A stretch of 64,000 bases of DNA, from NCBI GenBank assembly GCA_026419785.1, contig JAODTK010005841.1, positions 124,001 to 188,000 of the forward strand. The letters run 5' to 3'. This DNA is from Sclerodactyla briareus. Taxonomy: Eukaryota; Echinodermata; Holothuroidea; Dendrochirotida; Sclerodactylidae. Positions 1-11,953 of this stretch are shown piece by piece (within the stretch, counting starts at the first letter, position 1; each line of letters starts with the position of its first letter). The notes under the pieces were generated by a model. That model did no database searches, was not told where the DNA came from, and saw nothing but the letters and a program-made list of their open reading frames with translations. Position numbers and translations under genes: made by a program.

Positions 1-786
1 GATACGAGGTGAACAAAATCAAACGCCTGTTCAACCAGGCAATTGTGAGTGTACAGCGCTTAGAATGTGATACTGCTTCTGTATGAGAGGGAGCTAGTAT
101 AAACAAATTGATCTACCAGAAAAACCAGCGAATTGCCTAATTACCGGGCGACACGTAGAGTGCTTCAAGAAACATCCGCGAGAATGTAGTTATTTCACGG
201 AGTTGCTTGGTACCAATGGCGATCATCGGCCATCGAGAGGGTTGTCGCCTTTTAGTCTGACTCCTTTGGTTATCACAGTTTTCCCCTGTTAAGATTAAGT
301 AAACGGCAGGCGCCGGATACTACAAGTTTCCTGGGGGGGGGTGAGGATGCAGGATGATATTCTGCGGTGAATCGTGTTGAGACATACCAATCCCTGTGCG
401 CTAGGCCAGGAAGCTGTCGGATTCTAGATGTTCTCTTGTAAAATGTTTCGTGATTTGGTTTGACAAGATTCTAGAAATTATTCAAAAAGATTCGTTTAAT
501 TCTGTGCAGCATAAAAAACATCTGGGAATACTAATAGGCGTTCTAGTTCAATTCAGGTCGCCTTTTTGATGTAGCGCGGGCTACTTAGTGTTGCCTCATA
601 CACAGGACCAGATCAATGTGCGCGCAATTTAGCCTAAGTGGCGCAGAGCGCGAAGTCCTTTCGGCGTGATTCCAAAAATATAATAATCATGTGCTTATTA
701 GAACAGACATCTATGGAGTTGACTTCAGCACATGTTCTACCCAGGCGTCGTTTGCACAAGGATCTCGAAAGGAATATTAATCTAAG
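1..786. other. No gene seen
   Basis: Unique-looking sequence with a G run near 332-340. No splice-bounded frame, RNA gene or recognised repeat. Confidence 0.4.
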
Positions 787-970
787 CAGGCCAAAAGTAT
801 AAGGTATGCGTCAGGTCGACTGTATTCACCGGACTATCACGAAAATGGGGGGGGAGAAGAGGGGCTGACCAACGTGAAAAAAATATATTGCCGGAAAGGA
901 AGGGGGGGGGGGGGGCACTTAAAATTTTTTTAAAAAAAATCCCCCACCCCCTTTTGGGATCCGCGGCCTG
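787..970. repeat. Possible small hAT-like remnant
   Basis: Right end on the minus strand is CAGGCCGCGGATCCC followed by A and G runs, like the common CAGTGGCGGATCC hAT end; left end begins CAGGCCAAAAG. Contains a 14-G run (902-915). Flanks do not match. Confidence 0.3.
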
Positions 971-2579
971 AATTGCCAAAACGTCCGTGAATTCTGAATT
1001 AGGTGAGGAAAATCACCCAAAATGGGTACAGTAGCTTTGCCGTGGTTAAAAAGTGCTCTGTCATATTCTCAGTGAATTTATCCTGAACCTTTTTTATAAT
1101 CATGCTCCCTCTCCCTCCCTCCCTTCATTTTCATCCATGCATTTTTTTTTATCAGCCAATTAATTATCATTATTTGACGATTTGCCACCGAAGAGCCTGT
1201 GTCATCAGTTAGGGGATTCACACTTCAGGTTTCCGAAGGGCATTGAGACCACGAATGCAGGCTTGAATACAAACAGAGGCCATATCGTGCAATGGTAACC
1301 TGTATCTATAGGACCAAACCCCATTTCAATACGATGTTCTCAGTTAGTTAGTGACTTCAAAATTTGGTCCATTAAGCAAAGAAATTGGGAGAATTCCCAA
1401 TGCGACAATAACGCATGAACGTCACACTTGGACAAGACAGGGAAGTTACGTCATGTAGTTCATTGTATCATTTTGTTCATAAGTCAACCATTAGCAGAAA
1501 TTTTGTTGTCTTTTCTCACCAAAGTACACCATCAACACTCTATACCAACCAAACTACAGCAATCCTCTCTATGGACTAAATATTTTTCGAAGTGGGAAAT
1601 AATGCGGAAATCATAGAAACAACGTTGCCCGCAGGGTTGTGCAAGTATGACATCATATACTATTGCATGATGGGATGGATGCTTCTCGATATCGCGCAAG
1701 ACACATGCACAAAACTCCAAAGAACTGTAACTCAATAACGGAAAAGTCGTATGAACTTAGGGGGCTGGACTGACGCATTCAGTTGTCTCAGTAATATATA
1801 GACCTTCATAAATTACCCGCAGTGTCCTCAACTAATAAAAGAAGCCACAGTGGTTGATCTAATCTTACGATTATTGTCAAGTGGGATACCCAACAGAAAA
1901 AACGACTCGGTGCAGGATCGAGTAAACAGAGGTATAAGGAGAATTAGAATCATTTACAGCTTCCTTCAACGACTGCCTGTGTATTTCCAGCCCCGAGCAC
2001 TTCCATTTTCTTTCACATGCCAGAGCGTTTCTTTCGTGTGCGACTCGCAGGGTATATCATACCATGGGGCAAAGTTGGACGTAGAGATTTTCTTAGGAGC
2101 GTGTTCGCATTAATGGCAAATTGACAGATGGAAGATAAACGAAAACAGTTGATGTCATGAAGTTCAAAATTGTCAGTATCCTTCGATATACAAGATTCGA
2201 AGGTTTGTTCTCCTTTGATGGGTAGCGCCGGTGGGGTAACATATTGACAGGACAGGTGAAATTGAGAGATCTTCATAGGCCTACGTTGTGGAAATCACGA
2301 TCAGTTGATGTGTCTACTCACGTGAAAATTTAAATCTCAGGAATAGCAAGCGGCACTGGGCACGGGAGATAACTCCCAACAAGTAGTTAGACAAGGGATC
2401 GCCAAAAAGTTGTCTCGCCATGGTTGCGCGATCGGTTGGTTTCTATTATTTCACTAACAACAAACGACCAAACTAGTCATGCAGTACCCCCCCATCGTCA
2501 ACATCACATTATTTTCACATATAACACATAAAAATTCCCAAAACAAGCTGACCCAATAAGTTTTACTCCAATACAAAGT
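971..2579. other. No gene seen
   Basis: Only frames under 90 codons, no coding bias, no splice pairing. A CTCCCT-rich tract lies near 1110-1128. Confidence 0.4.
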
Positions 2580-3500
2580 CCCCCTGTTGGGCACGCGTCC
2601 CCCAGGTAAGAAATGAGAGGAAAGAAAAAATGTTACAGTTTTTTTGGGGTCTAAATCAACATAATCAAATTGGTTGGGGAGTAGAGAGGGTTTTCGCTTG
2701 TGGGCAGTTATAACAGCACTAAACTGGCACGGAGTATGGTTTACTCGGTCATCAAGGCTTTATTTCTAACAGGAGCTCTTATATGATGGAATTCAATCAA
2801 ATTCAGAACATCGAAGACATCAGATCCAGAAAATGTTAACAGGACCATACCTACTGAGTCTGGCGAATTTTTTACCCAAGTTGGAAATTGAAATTAAATA
2901 TGCAAATTAGGCACAACAATGACCATCTACTGACCCAGCTGTACCTTTAAAATGATCAGGATAAAAAGGTGGATCACATCTACCAGTTTTGTGGAATCCA
3001 ATTAACTTCAAAAATCCAAAATTATGCAAATTAGACCAATGAGAGCATATTTTAGCTGATAAATCTAAATCAGTCATCTACCAGTCATTCGAGGTACTGC
3101 ATGCCAAACTACATAACCGTAGCACATACGGTTTCTCGTGTAATTTTATTTGCTAAACGAGCTTGGCTGAACAATACAATTTACATAAAATGTGCTTATT
3201 ACCCAACTTAATTAGAGACTTTTGTGCCAAAATCTAATCAGATCGTGTACACCAACCTGGTGCTACACACAAAAATTTTGCATAATCGACCTCGGTGTGG
3301 AGGAATCCTGAAACAAATGGTGACATACACACACACACCCAGCCGAAGAGTGCCACTAAGTCTATTCCTGAATTTCATCAGGCAAGAAAAGAAAAAAAAA
3401 CAACTCAAGGAAAAGCGAACAATTTCGGTACAAGCTGGCGGCGACTACAGAGGTGTATGCACGTACTTTGTTGTCAGTGGTGCGATCATTCACACTGAGT
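2580..3500 (+). repeat. Dispersed repeat R1, longest copy
   Basis: Its first part (AAAAAATGTTACAGTTTTT to GTTAACAGGACCATACCTAC) recurs at 49870-50150. Its second part (ATCTACCAGTTTTGTGGAA, ATTATGCAAATTAGA, GCCAAAATCTAATCAGATCG, AGTCTATTCCTGAATTTCATCAGGC) recurs at 53150-53770. The copies together suggest a family of at least 0.9 kb. Confidence 0.65.
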
Positions 3501-4004
3501 GAAATAATGTTTTAAAAAAAAAAAAAACAAAACTATTCGGTGTGTTGTGTTGTGCAAGTATGACATCATTTATCATGGAAAACCCTTTTAAGAACACTTT
3601 CAGAAGTTGATTTCGGAAAAAAAGTTTTTCAAAACGTTTTTGTCAAATGTTTTGGAAAACGTTTCAGAAACGATTTCCTACCATTGTGCTACTTAACAAA
3701 AAAATACTTGAAAAACATTTGTCGAACCATATTAAATATTTTAAACGTTTTGGTTTGCTGGGGAGGTCTAATTGAGTGGGAGTCACTGATTCATTGTCCA
3801 ATTTTCTTCGAGAGAAAACAGTGAATACATCAAACTGCAGGTTTTTGGACTTAGGGGTAGGGTGAAGGCTCGAATGATTTTTGACCGATCCTGCGACCAC
3901 CCTGTTGGGAGAAACGTTCAAATTGGACCTCCCGTCGGGGAAACCCTGGGGCCACGCTGCAAAGGATACGGCACTTTCCCGTTATGAATTTCAGTTTTGA
4001 TAAA
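3501..4004. other. AT-rich stretch with AAACGTTT words, no gene
   Basis: The palindrome-like AAAACGTTT recurs near 3632, 3657 and 3741. The 85-codon minus frame at 3664-3921 has no coding features. Confidence 0.35.
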
Positions 4005-4068
4005 CAGGCGCGGAATCCCAAGGGGGGGGGGGGGGGATTTCCGGGCTTCAGCCCCCCCCCATCGCCTG
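4005..4068. repeat. Short CAGGCG...CGCCTG hairpin with G and C runs
   Basis: Begins CAGGCGCGGAATCCCAAGGG, ends CCCCCCATCGCCTG; a 15-G run pairs with a 9-C run. Looks like a hAT element collapsed to its ends. No target duplication visible. Confidence 0.45.
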
Positions 4069-4089
4069 TATTCGCAGGACGATACCATT

Positions 4090-4830
4090 ATTGCGCTTCA
4101 GCCTTGTACTTTGCACCTGTTTAAATTATTCATTTCCGGATTCTGCAATACGACGGCCAGGTATAGACGTGTATGTCAACTCAAAGGAGTCTGTTCTATG
4201 ATGCACAGAATTTATATGAATGTCTTGATTAATTTTTCTAGAATCTCCACAACCCAAAAAACTCGCCATTAAAAGGTTCCCAAATTGAGCTCTTGTTTGA
4301 CACTAGAGGAGCATCAGAACCTACCGCTTCTGACGCGAAAGGACGGAATTTGCGCTACGAGGCCTTGTTGTGTGGTATGGCAATACAGAAGTTGCCCGCG
4401 GCTACATCACAAGGGTGTCAAGACTTCCACTAGCCTGTAAATGTTTCCAGACGCTATGTCTAGGATTCTCAGAATTATATTAATCGTCTCGATAATTTTC
4501 CAGAATCTTGTAACTCAAAAGTCATGATAATTTTCTCAAAGAGCCTCAGATTGCACGAGAGGGTACTGGAACCCTTATAGCTCCCAGGGCCCTCTGGACC
4601 CACGCCGACTAAGAGACTTTGCGATACGCGCTCTGATGTGGGCCTGCCGACATTGAAGTCTTGTTTGTTGTTTTATGGCAGCACAGAAATAATTCCGCTA
4701 CATCAAAGGGCGACGTGACTCGATCTGGAAACCTATTAATATTTGCAGACGTCCGTTTTTCATGTTGCACAGAATTATATGAGTCGCCTTAATAATTTTC
4801 TGCTTGTGCAGACTTCTTCATAAGTGATGT
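4090..4830 (+). repeat. Tandem repeat of about 280 bp, three copies
   Basis: Anchors CACAGAATTTATATGAAT-T (about 4204), CTCAGAATTATATTAATCGT (4470) and CACAGAATTATATGAGTCG (4767) are each followed by AATTTTC. The intervening GAACC-CGC-CTACATCA words also repeat. Strongly diverged. Confidence 0.6.
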
Positions 4831-6079
4831 CTCATAAGAAAGCGTCCAGGCCAGCTTCACCGGAGATATGGGGCTCCAGCCTCCAAAATGTTCCTGAGCC
4901 CCCCCCCCCTCCCAATATTGTCCAGGTTGTAGTAAGTGAACATGATGAATTTGGACAAACAGGACCCAAACTTCCATGACTTTTTGCAGCTGGGGGTAAA
5001 GGCCCTCTTCTTGGTGATCTGATTTTTCGGCTAATTTTTTATTGTACGATACGCACGACGATGGGCGGCGCTCCGCTCAGATGGTCATAAAGTAAGTAGC
5101 CCCCAAACATATTGACCTCAAAAAACTGCGCCTGACAGTGTTGCGTTATATTGTCTATATGATGTGGGTACATTTAGCTTATTTCATCCCTGTCTGTCAC
5201 CTCACTTCATAACCCCATGTACTCATGGTATCCACCGTCCAGCCAGCTCACAGGTGTGGCCTGATTATAATCTGAAACTCTTGATAGCTCTCAGTGTACT
5301 CACAAGAAAGGTCCGGCATTTTGCTACTTATATGCTCTCACGGTAAAGTCCTACACAGCCTGGTGTCCTGAGGAAAGGCGGGTGTCTGCTGGGCCCCAAT
5401 GGCAGCGATTCCCACAACCTGGCATTCATGGTGGCAATTCAGTCACTTTTCACCTGTTAAAGCTGCCTGTAGACTGAATCTGCCAAAACACACATGATTA
5501 CATACACACATCAACACACATGCTTGTGTGATCGCATATGAACTAAATATGTCTGGCTACCTGTGACTTCTATAACGGTTAGTGGAATGATGTGAAACGA
5601 GGATTCTTTCAAAAACTGTCAACATTCTAACTTCACATAACAACACAATTATTCTCTGAATCATGATACAACAAGGTAATATAATATGAGATATATTGAA
5701 AACAGTATTCAAAGCCACATCTCTGTAAACATCTATCTAGTTCTAAGTATATAATGTTTTGCAAAAAAAATCCAATCAGGATTGAAAAAAACGATAGTAA
5801 AAAAGATTGTAAGGCAAGCAGCAGGAAACTTTTCGGTATATAATGTGCAAGAAATAATGGAAGTGAAATCTACCAAAGTATGGAAAACCAGAAAGCCCAA
5901 GCAGAGGGATTCATTGCTCTTTCTGATCAAACTATAGCTAGACACAAAGACAAATGGATATTGCAACAGCTCATAATGAGCAAACATAACATCTGACCAT
6001 CTACATCCCATTTATCCCATCAACCAATAGTGTTTCCTATACTCTTGATAAGGAGAGCTACAAAATGAATTTCAAGATT
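4831..6079. other. No gene seen
   Basis: Short frames only; C run at 4899-4910. The minus-strand frame 5733-6011 (92 codons) is hydrophobic and Phe-rich, as random AT-rich sequence gives, with no supporting motif. Confidence 0.35.
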
Positions 6080-7210
6080 TTCAAGACTTCGACCTGTGGT
6101 GACCTCAGATGACCTCTGACTGATCGCAAAACAATAGGGCTCATGTACTATTGTGGCGAACACACATACCATGTATGGGCCCTCATCAATCCAAGTAAGT
6201 TAAGATATCAAGTTTACAAGCCAAATTGGCAAAATATCGCTATTCAGAAATTTTCAATTTTGGACCAGAATTCACCTCTGACTAAACCAAAACACTAGGG
6301 TCCTGCACCCCTATATAAAAGCTACACACCAATTTCAACTTGATCAGACTGACTGACATTCTGTTATAATGGGTTTTCAAACCTTTGACCTCTGGGACGC
6401 TCAACACGCTCTACCAGACCCCCGAAACAATAGGGTTCTGTACTCATCATGGGGAACACACATACCACGTAATGAACTTGATCCACCCAGATTGTGTTGA
6501 GTTATCGTGTTGACAGCTAAAATTTCCAAATTATCAGTTTTTCACTATTTCACGATTTTCCTTTCCCCTGAATCTGACCCCGAATTACACCAAAAACATA
6601 GGGTTCCTGACTCCTTATAAGAAATCTGCATACCCAGTTTCAACCCGTCAGACCAGCTTTTCTGGACTTATCGTGTTAACACGATTTTTCATAGACTTGG
6701 ACCTCTCTGGATCTCAGCATGACTTTGACCTGACCCTAAACCACTAGGGATCATGTACTCATTATGGGGAACCCATATACCAAGATGAACCCCCAAAACA
6801 ATAGGATCATGTGTACTCTTATGGGAACCCATATACCAAGATGAACTTGATCCATCGAAGTGGGTTGAGTAATCGTCGTTACGAATGGAATTGGCCAAAT
6901 TAATTCCATGTTTTCACAATCGCCCTCCCCATTTTTTCCCCCAAATGTGACCCCCCGATTCACAACACAAACTATAGGGTTTCTGTACTCCTCATAGAAG
7001 CTGCAGACCGGGTTTTCAACCTGATCGGACCAGCATTCTGTACTTACGTGTTAACAAGATTTTTGTTCAGACTTTTCCTCTCTTGACCTCAGATGACCTT
7101 TGACCTGACCCCAAACAATTGGGATCAATGCACTCAGTGTGGGGAACCCCATACCAAGTATGCACTTGAATCCAGCTAAGCGGGGTGAGTTATCGTGTTA
7201 CCACGACTAG
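6080..7210 (+). repeat. Composite tandem repeat R2, about 320 bp
   Basis: Two alternating half-units are seen. One has AACAATAGGGTTCATGTACT, CATGGGGAACACACATACCA and GTTGAGTTATCGTGTT; the other has TAGGGTTCCTGTACTCC, AAGCTACACACC and GGACTTATCGTGTT. Each is preceded by TGACCTC(T)GACCTGACC. About three and a half copies. Further copies at 8030-8360, 15590-17150 and 47515-48340. Confidence 0.75.
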
Positions 7211-8029
7211 GCGTTCACACACAACACACCACACACTGTTTATGATTGCATTAGGATCTTTGGTTTCGTCCAAGTAATCGGAATTGTTTATTTTAGGTGA
7301 AAAAACAATAATATACCTCTATTAATCTACACTTAACTGGGCAGTCAACACAATCATTTGGAGAGCCATCCAACCAGAACTGGTTACAATATTGAAATCC
7401 AGGGTTGGTTAAGAAGAAAATCCAGTTCAATACAGTTAAAAATTTGACTTGCATGAATTGATCGATCTGAACACCACGCGTTAAAATTTTGTACCAGAAA
7501 TCCCAGTGAAACCAGTTAATTCCAGTTAACAGTAGTCACAAAATTCATGGCCTTGGAACAGCTGGTTATAACTTATGTCCGGTTGGTTGTCAACAGTGAT
7601 TGCCTCCCTAACGAATTCTAATCGGCGCATCAAACCATTGTGGCAACTTGGTACGACACTGATAGCCGATCACGACAATCCTGCAGTCTCCACCCAGGTG
7701 CATTTGAGAACATGGCGACCCGGTACCAGTACTTGGGATGGACTTCGGTGTTCAAAAAGAGGCAAAATTATTTCTCAATGTCTCTTGACCTCAAATTCAC
7801 TGTGCACGTCCCAAATGTACTGGTAATAGTCAGTTTAGTGAACCGAAAAGCTAAAGGCTAGTGATTCCTTGACTCCTTCTGACAACCTATACCAGACACA
7901 AGGACACATGGGAGATTGTCTCACTCCTTATGGCCCAACGTAACGTCGACAAATTGTCCATAATACCCACCATAGGGCTCCTATCTCTTGATAAGATCTA
8001 ACCTCTGATTACCTCGAATGAACTCTGAA
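7211..8029. other. No recognised gene
   Basis: 7330-7560 is rich in AACTGG/CCAGTT words. An 83-codon plus frame (7575-7826) has no recognisable domain or clear splice sites. Confidence 0.3.
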
Positions 8030-8360
8030 CCTACCCAAACACATGGTTCATGTACTCATCATGGGGAACCACACATACCCGTATGAACTTTGTGTCCCAT
8101 CCGGGTGGTGGAGTTACTCGTGTTTACAAGCGAAAATGGCCAAACTAGTGACTTTTCAACAAATTTTCATTTTTTTGACCAAAATCAAAACCCCCTACCT
8201 GACCCCAAAACAATAGGGTTCCTCTACTCCCCCCAAGGAGGCTTACACACTGAATTTCATCTAATCGGACCAAACTATTCTGGACTTATCGTGTTCACAA
8301 TGTTTTCATACTATGACTTCTGTTGACCTCAGATGACCTCTGACCTGATCCTAAAAATAG
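8030..8360 (+). repeat. Repeat R2, single copy
   Basis: It contains CATGTACTCATCATGGGGAA, AACAATAGGGTTCC, GGACTTATCGTGTT and TGACCTCTGACCT (8334-8346), in the order seen at 6080-7210. Confidence 0.7.
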
Positions 8361-8729
8361 TGCACAATCAGTGACCATTGAAACACAAAATGATATCTGA
8401 CACTGTTTGACACTCATTAGTTGACCATTACTCCACAAGTTACCATTAAACAGCATTTTAGGTGTGGGGGGGTCCCCAAGCCCCCATTGGCCCATGAAAG
8501 CTGCCCTGTGCCCACACATTTCTATTCTTTCTAGGTTCACTATGAAAATTGGACTGAGATGTAATGTGAACAAATCCGCAGGTAGGGACTAATGTCAACT
8601 AGGGCGAGATGTGTGAAAGACAATCATCTTCCCTAGGACCCCCCTGAACGCATAAGGTAAACACTGCTCATCAGAGGATGTGCGTAATGTAACAACTTGT
8701 CTGGCAGTCAGAGAGCTCGAATTACTGTT

Positions 8730-8945
8730 TGGAAAATTGGGGTAATTAATGATTTTAAATCAAAATCTAATAACACTATGCCGACATAAATGATACATAA
8801 GCTTAGCCAGTAGAAAGCTCCATCCACCTACCAATTTCAACCTGTTCGCATGTATGGTTTAGAAGTTATGAATGGAACGTGACGAGCAGAAGGTACGAAC
8901 TAACGAACGAACGAAACGAACGAACAAACGGACGGAAAGAATGAT
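8730..8945 (-). repeat. Dispersed repeat R4, minus copy
   Basis: Inverted relative of 22480-22700: shared CAGGTTGAAA-TTGGT-GGTGG, ATGGAGC, CACTGGCTA, TTAGATTTT and a tail of ACGAACGAACGAAACGAACG (GTTCGTTC on the other strand). Confidence 0.6.
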
Positions 8946-10256
8946 GAACTTGTAGAGCTTCTCTCCCGCAGCCTAAAAAAGGGGTCAAGGAAGGACAAAA
9001 TCTCAAGAGAACCCAAGCCACACACCCAAAAGAGAAGAACCAACCAGATGCTAAAGAATTTCGCCCCACAATTCTAAAAAATAAATCAAGACTGTTTCGT
9101 GAAGCATTCACTCTAGACAGAACAACATCTCAGGAGAGCTATATTCCACTTCATTAATGACCTCTATGGCGAGAAGAAATAGAAAATATTTCAGAAGTCC
9201 AATCTACAGCTTTTACCACGAAGCTGAGACAATGACCCCTATTGGTGCGTAACTTAGGAAACTCAAGAAATTGTGGAAGGCCAATAGGCCCTCGAAACCT
9301 GAAAACAACTTTAAAAACCTGAATCAAATCACCACGGAGTTTGTCTCAGTTCCAACAATGATGCTGACCGTTTATCACGATCATACAATCTATTCTGTAG
9401 ACGTGAGTAAGAAGTCGCTCAATTGTTTGATGGAAAATTGCGGAAAGGAAAAATCACTCATGCATCGCCGTTAAAATTACAACCCAAATAAACCATTGGT
9501 AGATGATAATACTGGCCAACCGTAATAATCAGCTGATTGCAGGCTTATTCATGTGACACTTAAAAATTGACAGTTCCAGCCAATATGACCCCAAGATGAC
9601 CTTTCAACCTCAATATCCCTGCATTGGGCTCTCCAAATATATATAGTAAACTTTCTTCGGAATTTGTGAATGTCTGATTGGAGTTCTAGAAGGAGAGGCA
9701 TTTTGGATTAATCCCACAAAATGTTCAAAAACTATACTAGATGACCATGGACCAAATTGTTGATGGACCCTCCAACTTTTGTCATCACTGATTCAGGCAT
9801 GATGCACAAAACGGATGTAGGAATGTGATTCAAAGAGATGGGATGTAATAGCACTGCCAGAGATGTTGCCACCCCACTGCCGCAACCACATGTTGACAGA
9901 AGGTGGGGGTCAGCCGCAAAATTGAAGGCGGGGAGGAGGAGGGGGGGGGGGGGCTGAATCCAATCCCCCCCCCCAACCCCAACCCACAACCTGGTACAGA
10001 AAGCTGATACTTTATGGTCCTTCCAATGGATCACTGCAATAGAGGGTTTCATTCTTGAAGGATTTTAGGCAAATTTCACGTTCTGTAGATGAGAAAATCA
10101 ACTTTGTTCTGAATGCTGGGGAGAAAGAGAAAAACCAGCCTGCCTGGGAGACGGTAGTAAGCTCTCAATGTGTTATGGAAAGAGAGAGGGGGGAAGGGGG
10201 GGAGGGGGGGGGAAGAGACCACATTGACATGACCAATCAAGTGCACTCACATCCTG
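8946..10256. other. No gene seen; G/C snapback at 9936-9978
   Basis: A G12-type run is followed within 15 bp by a C11-type run, able to fold back. Frames through it are low complexity. The missing APRT last exon was looked for here without success. Confidence 0.35.
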
Positions 10257-10600
10257 ATGCTCATCTGTTCAATCGAAATTGGTCTTACGAATGAAGGAGT
10301 AAAAATTTCTAAGGTTAGGAGCTGGCATTGGAGACGTAACAATAAAGAGCTGAATTACACGTGCATACGAAAAAATAGTGCGGGGGCGAGGCTGTTGGAT
10401 GAGGAGCATCCTTGTACGGCCAGCATATCACACGCGCTCATACTGTCTTATCAGGAATACAGCGGGCCGTCACTCTCTTCTCCATCGAGGGTACGAAAGC
10501 TCGATCACGACAAGGCATTCGAGGAGCTGTTCCCTGAATCTTCCCACCAGCTGACAAGAGGGCACTCAGGGATCCGCGAGAGAATTATTTCACGATGGAG
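10257..10600 (+). CDS. Exon-like open frame, unrecognised protein
   Basis: An open frame of about 115 codons ends at a plausible donor (ATGGAG then GTTAGT). Codon choice from about 10380 is rich in C- or G-ending codons, unlike the AT-rich surroundings, and the peptide (for example RVRKLDHDKAFEELFPESSH and GIRERIISRW) looks protein-like. The 5-prime limit is unclear: an acceptor-like ATTTCTAAG ends at 10312 and the first ATG is at 10257. I do not recognise the family. It lies on the strand opposite APRT, downstream of the APRT exons found, so it belongs to another gene or to a gene-derived repeat. Confidence 0.45.
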
Positions 10601-10629
10601 GTTAGTTCACCAGGTTGTTAATCTTAAGG

Positions 10630-10715
10630 CAAGTTTGAGGGGGGGGGGGAGGGCGGGGGAAGGGAGAGGGGGGGGGGGGGGGGTATGCATGGGATGGAGG
10701 AGAGGGAGAAGAAGA
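10630..10715 (+). repeat. Purine-rich G tract
   Basis: Nearly pure G/A with G runs of 9 and 15 or more; G-quadruplex potential. Frames running through it (poly-Gly) are low-complexity artefacts. Confidence 0.7.
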
Positions 10716-11874
10716 ATGCTGAATCACAGGATAATGCCACACATTATCTAGACAAACAAGGGGGTCAAACAAGGTCAATACTGCAACTCAATTGACTGAC
10801 TAAATATCTCAGAGCCAATGATGGACCAAACTTAATACATTTCATTGGGAATCCAACAAACTTGCACAGATTGCAGAAATGAAGCCACATTATACACAGT
10901 TAAGTACTAGGCCTCTTATAGCAGGACTGGAAGACAGTGGGTGTTGAATTTTGCAGCAGCATGTTCTTCTACCAAGATGCATGACACCCCTAACACACAC
11001 ATTACACAGCAGTGTTCAGTAGTTTAGTGCTCGGCATGGCTAGAAGAGCATTACCCATAGATAGCCTACCCTTCATTAGCCATTACTCTCATGAGAATTA
11101 TGTTAATTTTTCATGTCCAGGGAGAGAGGGATTTAAGGAGGCGGTCTCTACCACTTGAAAATGTCGTATAATGAAGGGTGCACAGAGTGTTGGAATATTC
11201 AATATAACCTGAATATTCACTGAGTATTTTTAGCAGTGCCACACCCTCCCCCCACGATTAAAAAAGAAAAATTGCCACCGGTTGGTCATCCATGTCAAGT
11301 TTGCAGGTAGGAATCACTTCTGAAGATGACAAGTTTCTCTTGACTGTTAATAGGAAAACGCTCAACCCACATTGGTGTCAATCAATGGACCCTGGTCCAT
11401 GGGGATGCATTGCTATGTGGTTGTGGCACTTTGGCAGTCAGGCACATAGCAATTGGGAGGTCTTTTGGGTAGGACCGTGGATCAGAGAGAGACCGGAATG
11501 TGGAGAACAATTCTCAAAACTTGCAACAGTTGCGAAAGAAAAGAGACACCATTTCAACAGAGAAGACAATTTTGATAGTCTCTGCTAGCTTGGGGAGTCC
11601 TATTCTCTGTGAATTGGGAAGTCTTGTGAGCCACAAAATTGTTGTGTATTCTGCACAATCAACACATGGTGATGCTCTGATTAAATCGAAGACCATCGGA
11701 TCACCCCTCGGTGTCATTATATGATACACATCTCTATAAATTGGTTAATACCGATGGGTTAACTGTTGCAAAGTGCCTCAGGACTTAAAATCAGTGTTAG
11801 AAAATTCTGCAGATGATCAACGTGAACAAAAGGAAAACATCTTCCGCCCACAGGTCAAAGTTGTGTTGGCATAC
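10716..11874. other. No firm feature; expected site of the missing APRT exon
   Basis: Overlapping short frames on both strands near 11290-11730 show no APRT C-terminal signature (LKGR-like). Remainder unremarkable. Confidence 0.3.
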
Positions 11875-11953
11875 CTCCAGTAGCTAGTAAGTCATCAACA
11901 ATGACAACGTTCTGGCCTTTTTCAATAGCAGACTTCTGCATCTCAAACGTATC
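11875..11953 (-). CDS. APRT: APRT exon 4, PRPP-binding motif
   Basis: This 79 nt exon is flanked by a CCTGCAG acceptor and a GTATGC donor and reads without error: [14 protein letters not shown] followed by [12 protein letters not shown]. The DDLLATGG loop binds the ribose-phosphate of PRPP in type I phosphoribosyltransferases. The final base starts a glycine codon that the missing last exon must complete. Confidence 0.93.

Noticed and set aside
8866-9111. Possible APRT last exon (GCGREAL on the minus strand)
   Set aside because: Only a few residues resemble LKGREKL; the context does not match the C-terminal helix and no acceptor fits.
9732-10052. A 106-codon minus frame
   Set aside because: It reads through adjoining G and C runs; poly-Pro/Gly content is a run artefact.
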